A stretch of 64,000 bases of DNA from Xiheimicrobium sp033763395. Lineage in GTDB: Bacteria; Myxococcota; Myxococcia; Myxococcales; Myxococcaceae. Both the position numbers and the translations under genes were made by a program. The stretch is taken from NCBI GenBank assembly GCA_033763395.1, contig JANRKQ010000225.1, positions 1 to 64,000 of the forward strand. The letters run 5' to 3'. The notes under the pieces are model-generated. The model did not search any database, was not told the origin of the DNA, and saw only the letters and a program-made list of their open reading frames with translations. Of the stretch, positions 53,512-62,784 are shown piece by piece (the first letter of the stretch is position 1; the number at the start of each line of letters is the position of its first letter).

Positions 53512-54270
53512 TCAGTCTGAGCGGCCGAGAAAGCGGCGCAGCGTCAGCCCGCTCACCCGGCTGATGACCCCTGCCGACAGCCGCGCCTGTTTGAGGCGGG
53601 ACACGAGCCGCGGCAGCGCGAGCAGGTCGTTGGGCCCATCGCCGGCGCCCGTCGCCAGCACCAGCCGCTCGGGTCCAAGCGAGTGAATGAGGCGCTCGGC
53701 GAGGTCGACGCCGAGGCGCTCCGGGTGCAGGCTCAAGGCCGCGAGGTGCCCGCGCGCCAGCACCGAGCGCACCGTCTTCACCGACACGCCGTCGATGAGC
53801 ACCCGGTGGGGCTCCACCTTCGCGCGGTCGAGCGAGGCCAGGAGCCGCGCGGTGAGCGCCTCGTGCCGGAGCCTCGGGGCGGTGATGACGACGGGGCGCC
53901 CGAGCTCGCCCGCGAGCCGCAGCTGGGTCTCGAGCAGCTCGCGCTCGGCGGGGCCGTCCTTCGACCACTCGAGTGGGCCGAGGGCCACGACGCCGGGCCG
54001 GCCGAGCGCCTCGGGCAGTTCATCGAGCAGGCGCGCCAGGCCCCGCGTTCCGGCGAGCCACAGGGGCGCCGAAGCGCACGTGACGACGTCGAACCCGGCG
54101 CGCCCCAGGCGTGGCACCTGCACGTCGGTCACCCGCTGGGTGGCCTCGGCCGCCTCTTCGAGGGAATGCCCGCGGCGTGGCACCACCAGGCCCCCGCGCA
54201 CGCCAAACTGACGCAGCGTCTCGAGATCGGCGTCCGACAGCCCTTCGGGATCGAGGCGCGCGTCGAACAT
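53512..54270 (-). CDS. TatD-like TIM-barrel hydrolase, ligand-poor
   Basis: A 252-aa protein from ATG 54270, whose A is shared with the last base of the upstream protease stop (TGATG). It is TIM-barrel-like and closest to TatD metal-dependent hydrolases (pattern of MFDARLDPEGL start, ELGRPVVITAPRLRHEAL, RVLIDGVSVKTV, HLAALSLHPERLG, RLVLATGAGDG). TatD enzymes begin with a His-x-His metal motif; here it is replaced by ARL, and few other His ligands remain, so metal-dependent nuclease activity is doubtful. It may be an inactive relative or use a different mechanism. The function is not certain; the TatD link is moderate. Confidence 0.72.
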   Translation of the reverse strand: MFDARLDPEGLSDADLETLRQFGVRGGLVVPRRGHSLEEAAEATQRVTDVQVPRLGRAGFDVVTCASAPLWLAGTRGLARLLDELPEALGRPGVVALGPLEWSKDGPAERELLETQLRLAGELGRPVVITAPRLRHEALTARLLASLDRAKVEPHRVLIDGVSVKTVRSVLARGHLAALSLHPERLGVDLAERLIHSLGPERLVLATGAGDGPNDLLALPRLVSRLKQARLSAGVISRVSGLTLRRFLGRSD

Positions 54271-55490
54271 CACGGACGCCGGCGGCGCAGCAGCACGATG
54301 GAGAGCGCGGCCCACCCGACGTCGCTGGTGGCGTCACAGCCCCCGCGCACGTCGTCCACCGCACCGGGCGTCATCGGCATGGGCCGTGGTGCCGATGGGT
54401 CGGGCCGGCACACCTGATCGACGCACCGCATCTCGCGCTGGCACATGGTGTCGGCCGTGCACGCGCGGGAGCAGAAGCGGAAGCCGCGCGGATCGTCGAG
54501 GCAGCGATCGCCGACGCACTCGTTCGCCGCGCTGCACACGTCGCCGTCCAGGAAACAGTCGGGGTCGACGACCGGGCAGCCCGCGCTCCGGCAGACGCCG
54601 TTGGCCACGCAGTCAGCCGGGCAGTCGGGGTCGACACGGCCGTCGGGGCAGGCCTCGCAGCGCGCGTCGGCGAGGCACGTGCAGTCGGGGTCGACGGGGG
54701 TGCACCCCAGCTGGCACCGGCCGTCAGCCCCACACGCGGGCGGGTCGAGCTGGTTGAGCGTCTGGTCGAGGAAGGCGAGCTCGGCGTCCACGCGCACGTC
54801 GCCGCCCGCGCCACACTGGTTGGTGGTGCCGTACGAGTGCACGCCGGCGACCCGCTCGCGCCCGTCGGGCCCCCGCCAGAACGACGGCCCGCCAGAGTCT
54901 CCGGAGCAGATGCCGAGTGAGCCCGCGGCGCCGAACTCGAACGTCTCGCTCATGGTGCGCGCGATGGTGGTGTTCACGACGCGGCGGGTCCCGGTGTCGC
55001 TCGCGCCCGACGCCGAGGTGCGCCCGTACCCGACGACGCGAATGGGCTGGCCGGCCCACGAGCCCGGCGGCGTGCGCACGAGCTGTTCGGGGGTGACACC
55101 CGGCACGGCTACGTCGAGCTGGAGCAGCGCGAGATCGTTCGCGCCCTGGCCCGAGTACGACGGGTGCCGGCGAACCTGCACCACGTTGCGCAGGTCGCTC
55201 ATCATCAGCATGCGGTCGTCGGGCTCGTTCATCACCCGCACCATCACGGACGAGGCACCCTCGCGCGCGGGGTCGACACAATGCGCCGCCGTGAGGATGA
55301 CGCGCGGGCTGACGAGCGTGCCGGTGCAGAAGCCCATCTGCCCGTTGTTGAAGGTGGAGATGACGAAGAACACCGAGGTCGACTGTGGGTCTGCCGCGCC
55401 CCCGAGGATCTCATCCCGGCGGGCGTTGACGCCGTCGCGCTCCGCGGGGGCGCAGGCGAGGGCGAGGCAGGCGAGCGACCAGAACCGCAT
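54270..55490 (-). CDS. Trypsin-like serine protease with Cys-rich C-terminal part and MYXO-CTERM-like tail
   Basis: A 406-aa secreted S1 protease. Signal/lipobox region LACLALAC (Cys13). The catalytic triad is intact: His in TAAHC, Asp in GANDLALLQL, Ser in CSGDSGGPS. The protease domain ends near residue 250. A Cys-rich tail follows (CGADGRCQLGC, CTCLADARC, CVANGVCRSAGC), a disulfide-rich EGF-like or dickkopf-like zone. The C-terminus ends GGC, a hydrophobic helix and RRRR (a MYXO-CTERM-like sorting signal). It probably sits on the cell surface and digests external protein. The next gene downstream starts by sharing its stop (TGATG). Confidence 0.92.
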   Translation of the reverse strand: MRFWSLACLALACAPAERDGVNARRDEILGGAADPQSTSVFFVISTFNNGQMGFCTGTLVSPRVILTAAHCVDPAREGASSVMVRVMNEPDDRMLMMSDLRNVVQVRRHPSYSGQGANDLALLQLDVAVPGVTPEQLVRTPPGSWAGQPIRVVGYGRTSASGASDTGTRRVVNTTIARTMSETFEFGAAGSLGICSGDSGGPSFWRGPDGRERVAGVHSYGTTNQCGAGGDVRVDAELAFLDQTLNQLDPPACGADGRCQLGCTPVDPDCTCLADARCEACPDGRVDPDCPADCVANGVCRSAGCPVVDPDCFLDGDVCSAANECVGDRCLDDPRGFRFCSRACTADTMCQREMRCVDQVCRPDPSAPRPMPMTPGAVDDVRGGCDATSDVGWAALSIVLLRRRRP

Positions 55491-55542
55491 TCGTTGCCAT
55501 TCAACTCTCGGACGCCGCGTCGCTCAACCGTGGCGGCGCCCA

Positions 55543-57249
55543 TCAGTCCTGGCCGGCGGGCGCCCCTTCGTTGCGGGGGTCGCTCGAGCCGTACCGGAGC
55601 TTCGTCACCGGGTCGACCGCCACCACCTCGGCGTCGCCCCAGCCCTCGACCCGACGGAACGTGTGGCCCATCGCCTCGAGCGCCTGCTGGGTGGCCGGCT
55701 CGAGCCCCGTCTTGTCGACCATCACGTCGTCGGGGAGCCACTGGTGGTGAATGCGCCCCAGCGCGGCCGCGCGCACCGGGTCGAGCCCGACGTCGATCAG
55801 GCCCGAGATGACCTGGAGCACCGTGGTGGGAATGGTGCTCCCGCCCGGGCTGCCCACGGCGATCATCACCTCGCTCGGCGCGTCTTTCATGAAGACGAGC
55901 GTGGGCGTCATCGACGACAGCGGCACCTTGCCCGGCGCCACGGCGTTGGCTTCGCCCGTGACGAGGCCGTAGGCGTTCGGCGTGCCGGGCTGCGCGGCGA
56001 AGTCGTCCATCTCGTCGTTGAGCAGCACGCCCGTGCCCTTCGCCACCAGGCACGAGCCGAACGCGTAGTTGATCGTCGTGGTGAGCGCGGCCGCGTGGCC
56101 GTCCTTGTCGATGACCGAGAGGTGCGTGGTGTTCTTCGGCGGCAGGCCGGCGTCTCCCGCAGGCGCGCGGGGCTCGAAGGGCACCAGGCCCGCGGAGCGC
56201 GTGGCCCGCCTCGGGTCGATGGAGGCGAGCGTGCGGTCGACCCACGCCCTCGAGAGCAGGTCCTCCATCGGGATCGAGGTGAAGGCGGGGTCTCCCACGA
56301 AGCGGGCGCGATCGACGGCGCTCCGGCGCAGGGCCTCGATGAAGGTGTGCAGCGTCTCGACCTGCCGGTTGGCCGGGCCGGTCGCGCCCTTCGCTTCGAG
56401 GACGCCGAGGGTCTGCAGCAGGGTGAGGCCGCCGCCGCTCGGCGGAGGCATGGTGACGAGCCGGTGCCCGCGGTAGCTCCCCACGAGCGGCGCCCGCCAG
56501 CGCGTCGTGTACGCGGCGAGATCGGCCTCGGTAAGCACCCCGCCATTGGCCTTGATCGTCGCGGCGATCGCCTGTGCCAGGGGCCCCCGGTAGAACGGCG
56601 CGGCGCCCTTCGCGGCGAGCGTCTGGAGCGTCTTCGCGAGCTCGGGCTGGGTGATGATCGTCCCCACCTCGGGCACCGCGGGAACGCCGTCCTTGCCCGG
56701 GCGCAGGAAGATCCGAGCGGCTTCGGGGTCCTTCCGCAGGCAGGCTTCGCGCACCCGGGCGAGGTCGCGGTACTTCGGCGTGACCGGGAAACCCTTCGTC
56801 GCGGCGCGAATCGCGGGTGCCAGCACCTTCGCGCGCGGCAGCTTGCCGTACTTCTCGTGCAGCTCGAGGTAGCCCTTCACGGCGCCCGGCACCGCGACGG
56901 AGAGCGCGCCGTCCATCGAGAGGGCGGGCACGGGCTTGCCGTCGACGACGAACATGTCGCGGCTCGCAGCGGCCGGCGCCACCTCGCGGAAGTCGAAGGC
57001 GAACTCGCCGTCCTTCGCCTTGATCACCGCGAAGCCTCCGCCGCCCAGGCCCGAGTGGTACGGACCAACGACGGCCATGGTGAAGGCGCCGGCCACCACC
57101 GCGTCGATGGCGTTGCCGCCGGCGTCGAGCATCTCTTTCCCCGCTTCACTGGCGAGCGGGTGCGCTGCGGCGATGACGCCGCCTCGCCACGGCCGGGCCG
57201 CGAAGGCGTGGGACGCGACGAGCACGACGAGGACGAGGAGCGAGCGCAT
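55543..57249 (-). CDS. ggt: Gamma-glutamyltransferase
   Basis: A 568-aa Ntn-hydrolase precursor from ATG 57249 with a signal peptide (LLVLVVLVASHAFA). It transfers or hydrolyses gamma-glutamyl groups, including glutathione. The proenzyme is cut before the catalytic Thr in KNTTHLSVIDKDG (about residue 372). Other conserved parts are GGNAIDAVVAGAFTMAVVGP, SGLGGGGF, and NDEMDDF plus VGSPGGSTIP at the C-terminal side. It is periplasmic or secreted, probably for scavenging peptides or glutathione. It lies after the protease gene on the same strand (52-base gap) but with no overlap. Confidence 0.95.
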   Translation of the reverse strand: MRSLLVLVVLVASHAFAARPWRGGVIAAAHPLASEAGKEMLDAGGNAIDAVVAGAFTMAVVGPYHSGLGGGGFAVIKAKDGEFAFDFREVAPAAASRDMFVVDGKPVPALSMDGALSVAVPGAVKGYLELHEKYGKLPRAKVLAPAIRAATKGFPVTPKYRDLARVREACLRKDPEAARIFLRPGKDGVPAVPEVGTIITQPELAKTLQTLAAKGAAPFYRGPLAQAIAATIKANGGVLTEADLAAYTTRWRAPLVGSYRGHRLVTMPPPSGGGLTLLQTLGVLEAKGATGPANRQVETLHTFIEALRRSAVDRARFVGDPAFTSIPMEDLLSRAWVDRTLASIDPRRATRSAGLVPFEPRAPAGDAGLPPKNTTHLSVIDKDGHAAALTTTINYAFGSCLVAKGTGVLLNDEMDDFAAQPGTPNAYGLVTGEANAVAPGKVPLSSMTPTLVFMKDAPSEVMIAVGSPGGSTIPTTVLQVISGLIDVGLDPVRAAALGRIHHQWLPDDVMVDKTGLEPATQQALEAMGHTFRRVEGWGDAEVVAVDPVTKLRYGSSDPRNEGAPAGQD

Positions 57250-57301
57250 GCCCGGTGAGTTGACGCAGCGGCCCGCGCAACTCAAGGCCTTTGCGCTGCC
57301 G

Positions 57302-58810
57302 TCACCAGCTGGTCGGCTTGTAGTCCTTGTAGAAGCGCCCCCACGTCACCTCGCCGGTGCGGAAGGCCTCGAAGATCGGGTCCACCACCCGGGCGGCGCC
57401 GTCGACGATGTCGAGCGGAGGCTCGAAGCCGAGCTCCTTCGTCTTGCGCTCGGCGTGGTGGGCCGGGTCTTCGTCGGTGACCCAGCCGGTGTCGACCGCG
57501 TTCATCGCCAGCAGGTCCTTCGCGTAGTCGGGCGCGCTCGTCACCGTCATCATGTTGAGCGCCGCCTTCGCCATGTTCGTGTGCGGGTGTTTGTCCGTCT
57601 TGGTGCCGCGCGAGAAGCTGCCCTCCATCGCCGAGACGTTGACGACGTGGCCCCAGGTGGTGCGGCCCTTCGTCATGAGCCCGCGCAGCTTGCCGCAGAG
57701 GATGAAGGGGGCGACCGCGTTGACGAGGTGCACCTCGAGCATCTCGCCCGTCGCCACCTCGCCCAGCTTGAGCCGCCAGGTGTTGACCGCGCGAAGATCG
57801 ACCTGCTGCAGATCGGCGTCGAGGCGGCCCTCGGGGAAGGCGTGGCTCGAGTCCTGCTCGAGATCGTACGGCACGAGGGACAGCGCCGCGGAGCTGTGGA
57901 GGCCGACCGCGGGATCATGGCTGCGGAACGTCGCCAACTCGTCACCGCGCGCCGAGGGCTTCACCTGGTCGACGAGGGTGGTGTGGCCGACGAGGAGCCG
58001 CTGCGACGCTTCGGGGAGCGCGGCCACCGTCTGGTGCTCGAGCTCCGCGAGGTGCCGGTAGAACCCGGGCGGCCGACGCACCGTCTGGGCCGCGTTGTTG
58101 ATGAGCAGATCGAGCCGCGGGTGCGTGCGCGAGATGAACTGTGCGAAGAGCTCGACCGAGGGCGCGTGCCGCAGATCGAGGCCGTAGATCTCGAGCCGGT
58201 GGCCCCACTTCGCGAAGTCGGGCTCCTTGAGGTAGCGCTGCGAGGCGTCGTGGGGGAAGCGGGTGGTGGCGATGACGTGCGCGCCGCTGCGCAGGAGCAG
58301 CAGCGAGGCCTGGTAGCCGATCTTCACGCGCCCGCCGGTGATGAGCGCCACCTGGCCCTCGAGCGGCGCCACTTGAAAGCGCTTGAGGTAGTTGAAGTCG
58401 CCGCACTCGAGGCACATCGCGTCGTAGAAGTGGTGCACCTCGCGGAACTCGCGCTTGCACACGTAACAGTGGAACGGCTTCTCGAGCAGCCGGCCGGTGC
58501 GTGGCTGCTGGGGCGCGCCGGCGCCGAGCAGGTTCTGTGGCGCCGTGAAGACGGGCGCCTTGCGGGCCTGCCGAATGCCCGCCTCGGCCCGGGCCGCTCG
58601 ATCCTGGAGGCGCTTCTCGAGCCGCTCCTGCTTGTGTTTGTGGCGCAGGAAGCGCTGGGAGTCGTCCTTCACCGGGTTCGCCAGCCGGCCGGCGGCTTCG
58701 AGCAGGGCCTTGGCCTCGGCGAGCGGCACCGAGTCGAGCTGCGAGCGGTCCTCAGCGAGGCGGCGCAGAAACTCGGTCGTCTGACGAACCTCCTCGGGTG
58801 AGAGCGGCAT
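57302..58810 (-). CDS. Unusual SDR-fold oxidoreductase with internal zinc ribbon
   Basis: A 502-aa protein from ATG 58810. The N-terminal 100 residues are helical and charged (HKHKQERLEKRLQDR), followed by a zinc-ribbon-like CYVC...CLEC unit (about residues 118-138). Then an SDR Rossmann domain: ALITGGRVKIGYQASL, LINNAAQTV and a Ser in NVSAMEG. The usual catalytic Tyr-x-x-x-Lys is replaced: the Lys of NMAKAA has Thr four residues before, not Tyr. So the family has the nucleotide-binding fold with a changed active site. The segment HPHTNMAKAALNMM is a family signature also seen in some eukaryotic SDRs (from memory). The function is not known. Confidence 0.85.
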   Translation of the reverse strand: MPLSPEEVRQTTEFLRRLAEDRSQLDSVPLAEAKALLEAAGRLANPVKDDSQRFLRHKHKQERLEKRLQDRAARAEAGIRQARKAPVFTAPQNLLGAGAPQQPRTGRLLEKPFHCYVCKREFREVHHFYDAMCLECGDFNYLKRFQVAPLEGQVALITGGRVKIGYQASLLLLRSGAHVIATTRFPHDASQRYLKEPDFAKWGHRLEIYGLDLRHAPSVELFAQFISRTHPRLDLLINNAAQTVRRPPGFYRHLAELEHQTVAALPEASQRLLVGHTTLVDQVKPSARGDELATFRSHDPAVGLHSSAALSLVPYDLEQDSSHAFPEGRLDADLQQVDLRAVNTWRLKLGEVATGEMLEVHLVNAVAPFILCGKLRGLMTKGRTTWGHVVNVSAMEGSFSRGTKTDKHPHTNMAKAALNMMTVTSAPDYAKDLLAMNAVDTGWVTDEDPAHHAERKTKELGFEPPLDIVDGAARVVDPIFEAFRTGEVTWGRFYKDYKPTSW

Positions 58811-59041
58811 GGCGGCGGCCCTTACGCGAAGGGCCACAGGCTGTCATGTCGGCCCGAGGAACTCGTCTGCACGAGCCGCCGGACCCAGGCAAGTCTCGTG
58901 AGGCGGTCACGAGCACGGCCTTGACGTGCCGGCGGCCCGACTCGAGCTGGTGCGCCATCTCCCCGGTGCAGCGCCGTGCGAGGCCTTGAAGCGACCGGAG
59001 CGCCCCCGCGATCCCCTGGCGGCTGTTCGGGTCAGGCGAGC

Positions 59042-59692
59042 TCAGGGCCGGAAGGTGCAGCTCCTCGCGGGGAACGACGCCGGCTTCACCGGAATGAAGA
59101 AGATCGTCGACAGGAAGTTGCGGTCGCCCGCGCCGTCGTTGAGCAGGCGCGCGGCCTCGGTGCGCTCGAGACAGCCCAGATCGAAGTTCGTCACCTCGTC
59201 GATCGACAGCCCGCACGCGCCATCGGGCCGGCAGCAGCCCTCGAGGTCGACGAAGTTCACCGACTCGTCCGGACACTCGGCGGGTGCCGGCTTGCCCGGG
59301 TTGCCACCCCGCTCGACGCACGCGTCGCCGAAGAGGAACTTGCTCTTCGAGCCGCACGTGCCCTGTGTGGTGCAGCAGCCCTTCGCGCCGACCTCGGTGT
59401 CCTCTTCGAGGTAGGGCGCGCACGTCTGGGCGCCGCACACCTGGGGCGCGGGCGGTTCGGGGCGCACGGCGACGGCGGGACCCCCTTCGGTCGCGCAGCC
59501 GCACGCTGTCCACAGCCCTTCGGGCGTCACGCAGGTGCGCGAGCCTGACGAGGTTCCGCCGCACGAGCACGTCTGCGCTTCACCCACGACGCAGCCGCCT
59601 GGTGTACGCGTGACGCCTCCGGGCATCTCGGGCGTGGCCTGCGACTTCGCGCAGCCGGCGAGGGCGATCAGCACCCAGAGGAGCTTCTTCAT
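59042..59692 (-). CDS. Cys-rich lipoprotein
   Basis: A 216-aa lipoprotein from ATG 59692 (lipobox LAGC). The mature protein has about twenty Cys (CSCGG, CVTPEG, ACGCATEGG, CGAQTC, GCCTTQGTCG, EGCCRPDGACG), suggesting a disulfide-stabilised surface protein. The Met overlaps the stop of the DUF1552 gene (ATGA). It is the third gene of the DUF1592-DUF1552 operon. Function is unknown. The 231 bases between 58811 and 59041 have no other gene. Confidence 0.82.
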   Translation of the reverse strand: MKKLLWVLIALAGCAKSQATPEMPGGVTRTPGGCVVGEAQTCSCGGTSSGSRTCVTPEGLWTACGCATEGGPAVAVRPEPPAPQVCGAQTCAPYLEEDTEVGAKGCCTTQGTCGSKSKFLFGDACVERGGNPGKPAPAECPDESVNFVDLEGCCRPDGACGLSIDEVTNFDLGCLERTEAARLLNDGAGDRNFLSTIFFIPVKPASFPARSCTFRP

Positions 59693-61011
59693 GGCGCCAC
59701 CCGCGACGCGCCCGGGAGCGGGCCCCGGCTCGATTCGTCCGTCAGATCACCCAGGGCCAACGTCGACGTGAGCCCGAACGCGTGCAGCACCGAGACGAGC
59801 AGCCGCGTCGTGCGCTGGCGCTCGACCTCGAGCAGTCGCCCCTGGTGGAAGTACCCCGCGCCGGGCTTCGCGCCGCCCGCGACGATGAAGGGCACGGGAT
59901 CCTTCAGGTGGTTGCCGATGGCCATCTCGCTGCCCCACACCACGAGCGTCTCGTCGAGCAGCGAGGTGCCGTCGCTGCGCTTCACCGCGTCGAGCTTCGC
60001 GAGCACCGCCGCTCCCAGGCCGGCGAAGTAGCGGTTGATGGTCGCCTTCTCGGCGCGCGTGCCAGCGTGCATCGTGGAGTGAACGCCCACGTTCGGGTTG
60101 ACGCCGGGGATCCGCCGGTCGGTCACGCTGTTGGCGTACTGAATCGACGCCACGCGGGTGACGCCGCACTTGAGCGCCAGCACTGCGAGGTCGGCCTGGA
60201 GATCGGCCAGCTGGGGGAACCGCTCGTGGGCGCCCAGCTGCCCGGTGTTGAGCGCGTGCGGGGTGTAGGCGCGGTCGCACTGGAGCATCGACAGCTCGTC
60301 GAGCCGCGTCTCGAGCTGCCGCAGCCCCGTCGCGTGCGCGTCGAGCTTGGTGGCGGCGTCGGTGCCCGCGAGGTCACGCACCTTCGCGAGATCGCCGCGC
60401 ACGAGGTCGAGCACGCTCTGTCGCCGCGCGCGCGACTGGGCGACCTCGTTCGGCGTCGCCGCCTGACCGAAGAGCCGCCGGAACGCCGCGTTCGGGTCGT
60501 CCTCTGGCTGCAGCTTGCCGGAGCGGCCGTAGATCATCACCGACGAGTTCCCGCCCGCCCCGAACCCCACCTGGCTCTGCACGCCCAGCTCGAGCGACGA
60601 CAGCGGCGTCGACGCGGCCATCTTCTCGGCGATGAGCTGATCGAACGAGGGGTGGGTGGCGTACGCGTCGCTCTTCGGAATGAGCGAGCCCGTGAACATC
60701 GACGTCATGCCCTCGGAGTGCGCCATCACCTCGTTGCGGATGCCCGCCTGCAGCCCGTAGGTGACGAGCAGCCGCGACTTGAAGGGCTCGAGCGCCGCGA
60801 GCGTGGGCCCCAGCGAGAGCTCACCGTTCACCATCGTCGGCTTCCACCCGGGCTCGAAGCCGTTGGGGTGGAAGAGCACGAGCAGGTTCCGGGGCGGGGT
60901 GAAGCTCCGGGCGGCCGGCGCGGCCATGGCGTCGAACAGCGGGGCAAAGGCCGAGGCGGCGGAGAGACGGGCGAGGCGTGACAGCAGGGCACGGCGGGAG
61001 AGGGCGTTCAT
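59689..61011 (-). CDS. DUF1552-family exported protein
   Basis: A 440-aa protein from ATG 61011, overlapping the DUF1592-type gene by ATGA. The N-terminus has an RR-containing signal (SRRALLSRLARLSAASAFAPLF), a possible Tat signal. The DUF1552 domain covers the rest: LLVLFHPNGFEPGWKP, YGLQAGIRNEVMAHSEGMTSMFTGS, FDQLIAEKM, LLDETLVVWGSEMA and GGAKPGAGYFHQGR. DUF1552 proteins are always encoded beside DUF1592/1588/1585 proteins in planctomycetes and myxobacteria; the enzymatic role is not known. It is the second of three coupled genes. Confidence 0.92.
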   Translation of the reverse strand: MNALSRRALLSRLARLSAASAFAPLFDAMAAPAARSFTPPRNLLVLFHPNGFEPGWKPTMVNGELSLGPTLAALEPFKSRLLVTYGLQAGIRNEVMAHSEGMTSMFTGSLIPKSDAYATHPSFDQLIAEKMAASTPLSSLELGVQSQVGFGAGGNSSVMIYGRSGKLQPEDDPNAAFRRLFGQAATPNEVAQSRARRQSVLDLVRGDLAKVRDLAGTDAATKLDAHATGLRQLETRLDELSMLQCDRAYTPHALNTGQLGAHERFPQLADLQADLAVLALKCGVTRVASIQYANSVTDRRIPGVNPNVGVHSTMHAGTRAEKATINRYFAGLGAAVLAKLDAVKRSDGTSLLDETLVVWGSEMAIGNHLKDPVPFIVAGGAKPGAGYFHQGRLLEVERQRTTRLLVSVLHAFGLTSTLALGDLTDESSRGPLPGASRVAP

Positions 61012-62669
61012 GGCAGGCGGGTCCGGAAGGCGTCGCTGGAGACGAGGGCCACCAGCAGGTCGGGAATGTTGCCGCCCGAGGCCTCGAAGCGGGCCGAGAG
61101 CTTCTCGAGCTCGACCTCGTCCTCCGCGGTCTCCTGTCGGCCGAAGGCGAAGCGGTACCACTGCCGCGCCGCGCACGCGCGCACGCGTGGGCTCCTGGCG
61201 ATCTTCTTCACCAGCGTCACCGGGTCGTCGACCGGGCCGTCGAGATCGCTCCCGGTGGTGACGGTGACGCGGGTGTCGATGGGCTGCCCGTCGTCGAGGT
61301 CGGTCGTGCGCCACGCGCCCACCGCGTCGTAGCGCTCGAACACCAGTCCGATGGGATCGATCAGCCGGTGGCAGCCTGCGCAGGCGGGGTCGCTCGTGTG
61401 CTGCTCGACGAGCTGGCGGCGTGTCTTCTGGCCCGTGGGGTCGACGCCGATGGGGCTGATGTCGACGCCGGGGGGCGGGCTCCCCAGCGGGAGACAGAGC
61501 AGGTTGGTGACGACGAAGAGGCCACGGTGCACGGGCGACGTCGTCTTCGGGTTCGCCTGCGCCGCCAGCCAGGCGGGCTGGGTGAGCAGGCCGGCGCGCT
61601 GCGTGGGGTCGAGGCCGACCGGCAGACCCGGGGCGAAGCGGGCAGGCGGGTCGATGCCGTACACTCGCAGCGAGGGCTCCCGCGCCAACGTGAAGGACGC
61701 CGAGAGGAGCGTCTCGAGCCGGCCGTCGCTGCGGCGAATCACCGTGTCGACGAAGTCGAGCGTCTCGGCCTTGAGCGCGTCGCGCGTGGCCTGGGTGAAG
61801 AAGGGGTAGCGGCGCGAGTCCTTCTCGAGCGTGTCGAGGCCGCCGAGCCCCAGCCACTCGAGGTGGAAGCGGCCGAGCTGCGCGGTGGCCCGCTCGTCCT
61901 TCAGGAGGCGCCAGGCCTGCACGGCGACGCCGTCGGCGGTGTCGAGCTCGCCACGCTCCGCGGCGTCGAGGAGTACGTCGTCGGGCCCCTGGTTCCAGAG
62001 GAAGAACGACAGCCGGGTGGCGAGCCCGAAGCCGGTGAGGCGCAGCCGGCCGTTGGTGAGGGGCTCCCCCGGCTCGACGAGGTAGAGGAACGACGGCGAC
62101 GAGAGGATGGCCTCGATGCCCAGCGCGAGGCCTCCGCCGAGCCCGCCGCTGCCCGCCGCGCCCTGCCGGTACAGCGCCGTCAGCGCGGCGTTCTCGCCGT
62201 CGTCGAGCGACCGCCTCCAGGCCCGGCGCGCGAGCTGCTGGAGCGCGCTGGTGCCGCAGAACTCGTCACCGCGGAAGCGGTTGCAGCCAGCGACCAGCTT
62301 GTTCACGTCAGCGGTCGTCGCGGTGGCGCGCGCGGCGACATCCTGCGCGGCGGTCGAGTAGAGGTCGACCTGCAGCGGGGCAACGGGTTGGCGCACGTTC
62401 GTGAGGAACGGGCCGGCCGTCTCGTCAGCGGGAAAGCGCAAGGCCGGCGTCTCTGTCCACCCATGGGTGGGGAACAACGCGAGCACGCTGCGGTGGTACT
62501 GCTGCCGAGTCAGCCGCCGCAGCGGCGCTGGCACCGTGGCGCCCGAGGGCGCGAGCACGTCGGGCGTGGCGCCGAGGCGAACGGGTGGTTGCTCCGGGGA
62601 GGGGGCACACCGACACGCGACCACCACCACCCCTGCGACGACGAGCCATCGAACCATGGGCGAGCACAT
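61008..62669 (-). CDS. DUF1592/DUF1588/DUF1585 exported protein
   Basis: A 553-aa protein with signal/lipobox (VVACRC). It contains the DUF1587-1592-1588-1585 order: RRLTRQQYHRSVLALFP (DUF1587-like), ARRAWRRSLDDGENAALTALY and AILSSPSFLYLVEPG (DUF1592), SPVHRGLFVVTNLLC and CAGCHRLIDPIGLVFERYDAVG with a CAGCH c-type heme motif (DUF1588), and FAFGRQETAEDE (DUF1585). The CxxCH suggests one heme. It is the first gene of an operon with DUF1552 (ATGA overlap) and the Cys-rich lipoprotein. Met5 at 62657 is an alternative start. Exact role is unknown; a link to polysaccharide or sterol degradation has been proposed for such pairs but not shown. Confidence 0.92.
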   Translation of the reverse strand: MCSPMVRWLVVAGVVVVACRCAPSPEQPPVRLGATPDVLAPSGATVPAPLRRLTRQQYHRSVLALFPTHGWTETPALRFPADETAGPFLTNVRQPVAPLQVDLYSTAAQDVAARATATTADVNKLVAGCNRFRGDEFCGTSALQQLARRAWRRSLDDGENAALTALYRQGAAGSGGLGGGLALGIEAILSSPSFLYLVEPGEPLTNGRLRLTGFGLATRLSFFLWNQGPDDVLLDAAERGELDTADGVAVQAWRLLKDERATAQLGRFHLEWLGLGGLDTLEKDSRRYPFFTQATRDALKAETLDFVDTVIRRSDGRLETLLSASFTLAREPSLRVYGIDPPARFAPGLPVGLDPTQRAGLLTQPAWLAAQANPKTTSPVHRGLFVVTNLLCLPLGSPPPGVDISPIGVDPTGQKTRRQLVEQHTSDPACAGCHRLIDPIGLVFERYDAVGAWRTTDLDDGQPIDTRVTVTTGSDLDGPVDDPVTLVKKIARSPRVRACAARQWYRFAFGRQETAEDEVELEKLSARFEASGGNIPDLLVALVSSDAFRTRLP

Positions 62670-62784
62670 CGCAAGGTCCGTACCCGCGGCCGGGGCGAGC
62701 GATCAGCCCGAAACTCCGAGACATGGACAGCGTCGGCGCGAGGGGGTGCAACCTGGGTCGCAGAACCGCGGTCGCGATGGCCGG

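Noticed and set aside
54445..57258. A 937-residue open frame on the plus strand
   Set aside because: Antisense of the protease and ggt genes, which both show intact catalytic motifs.
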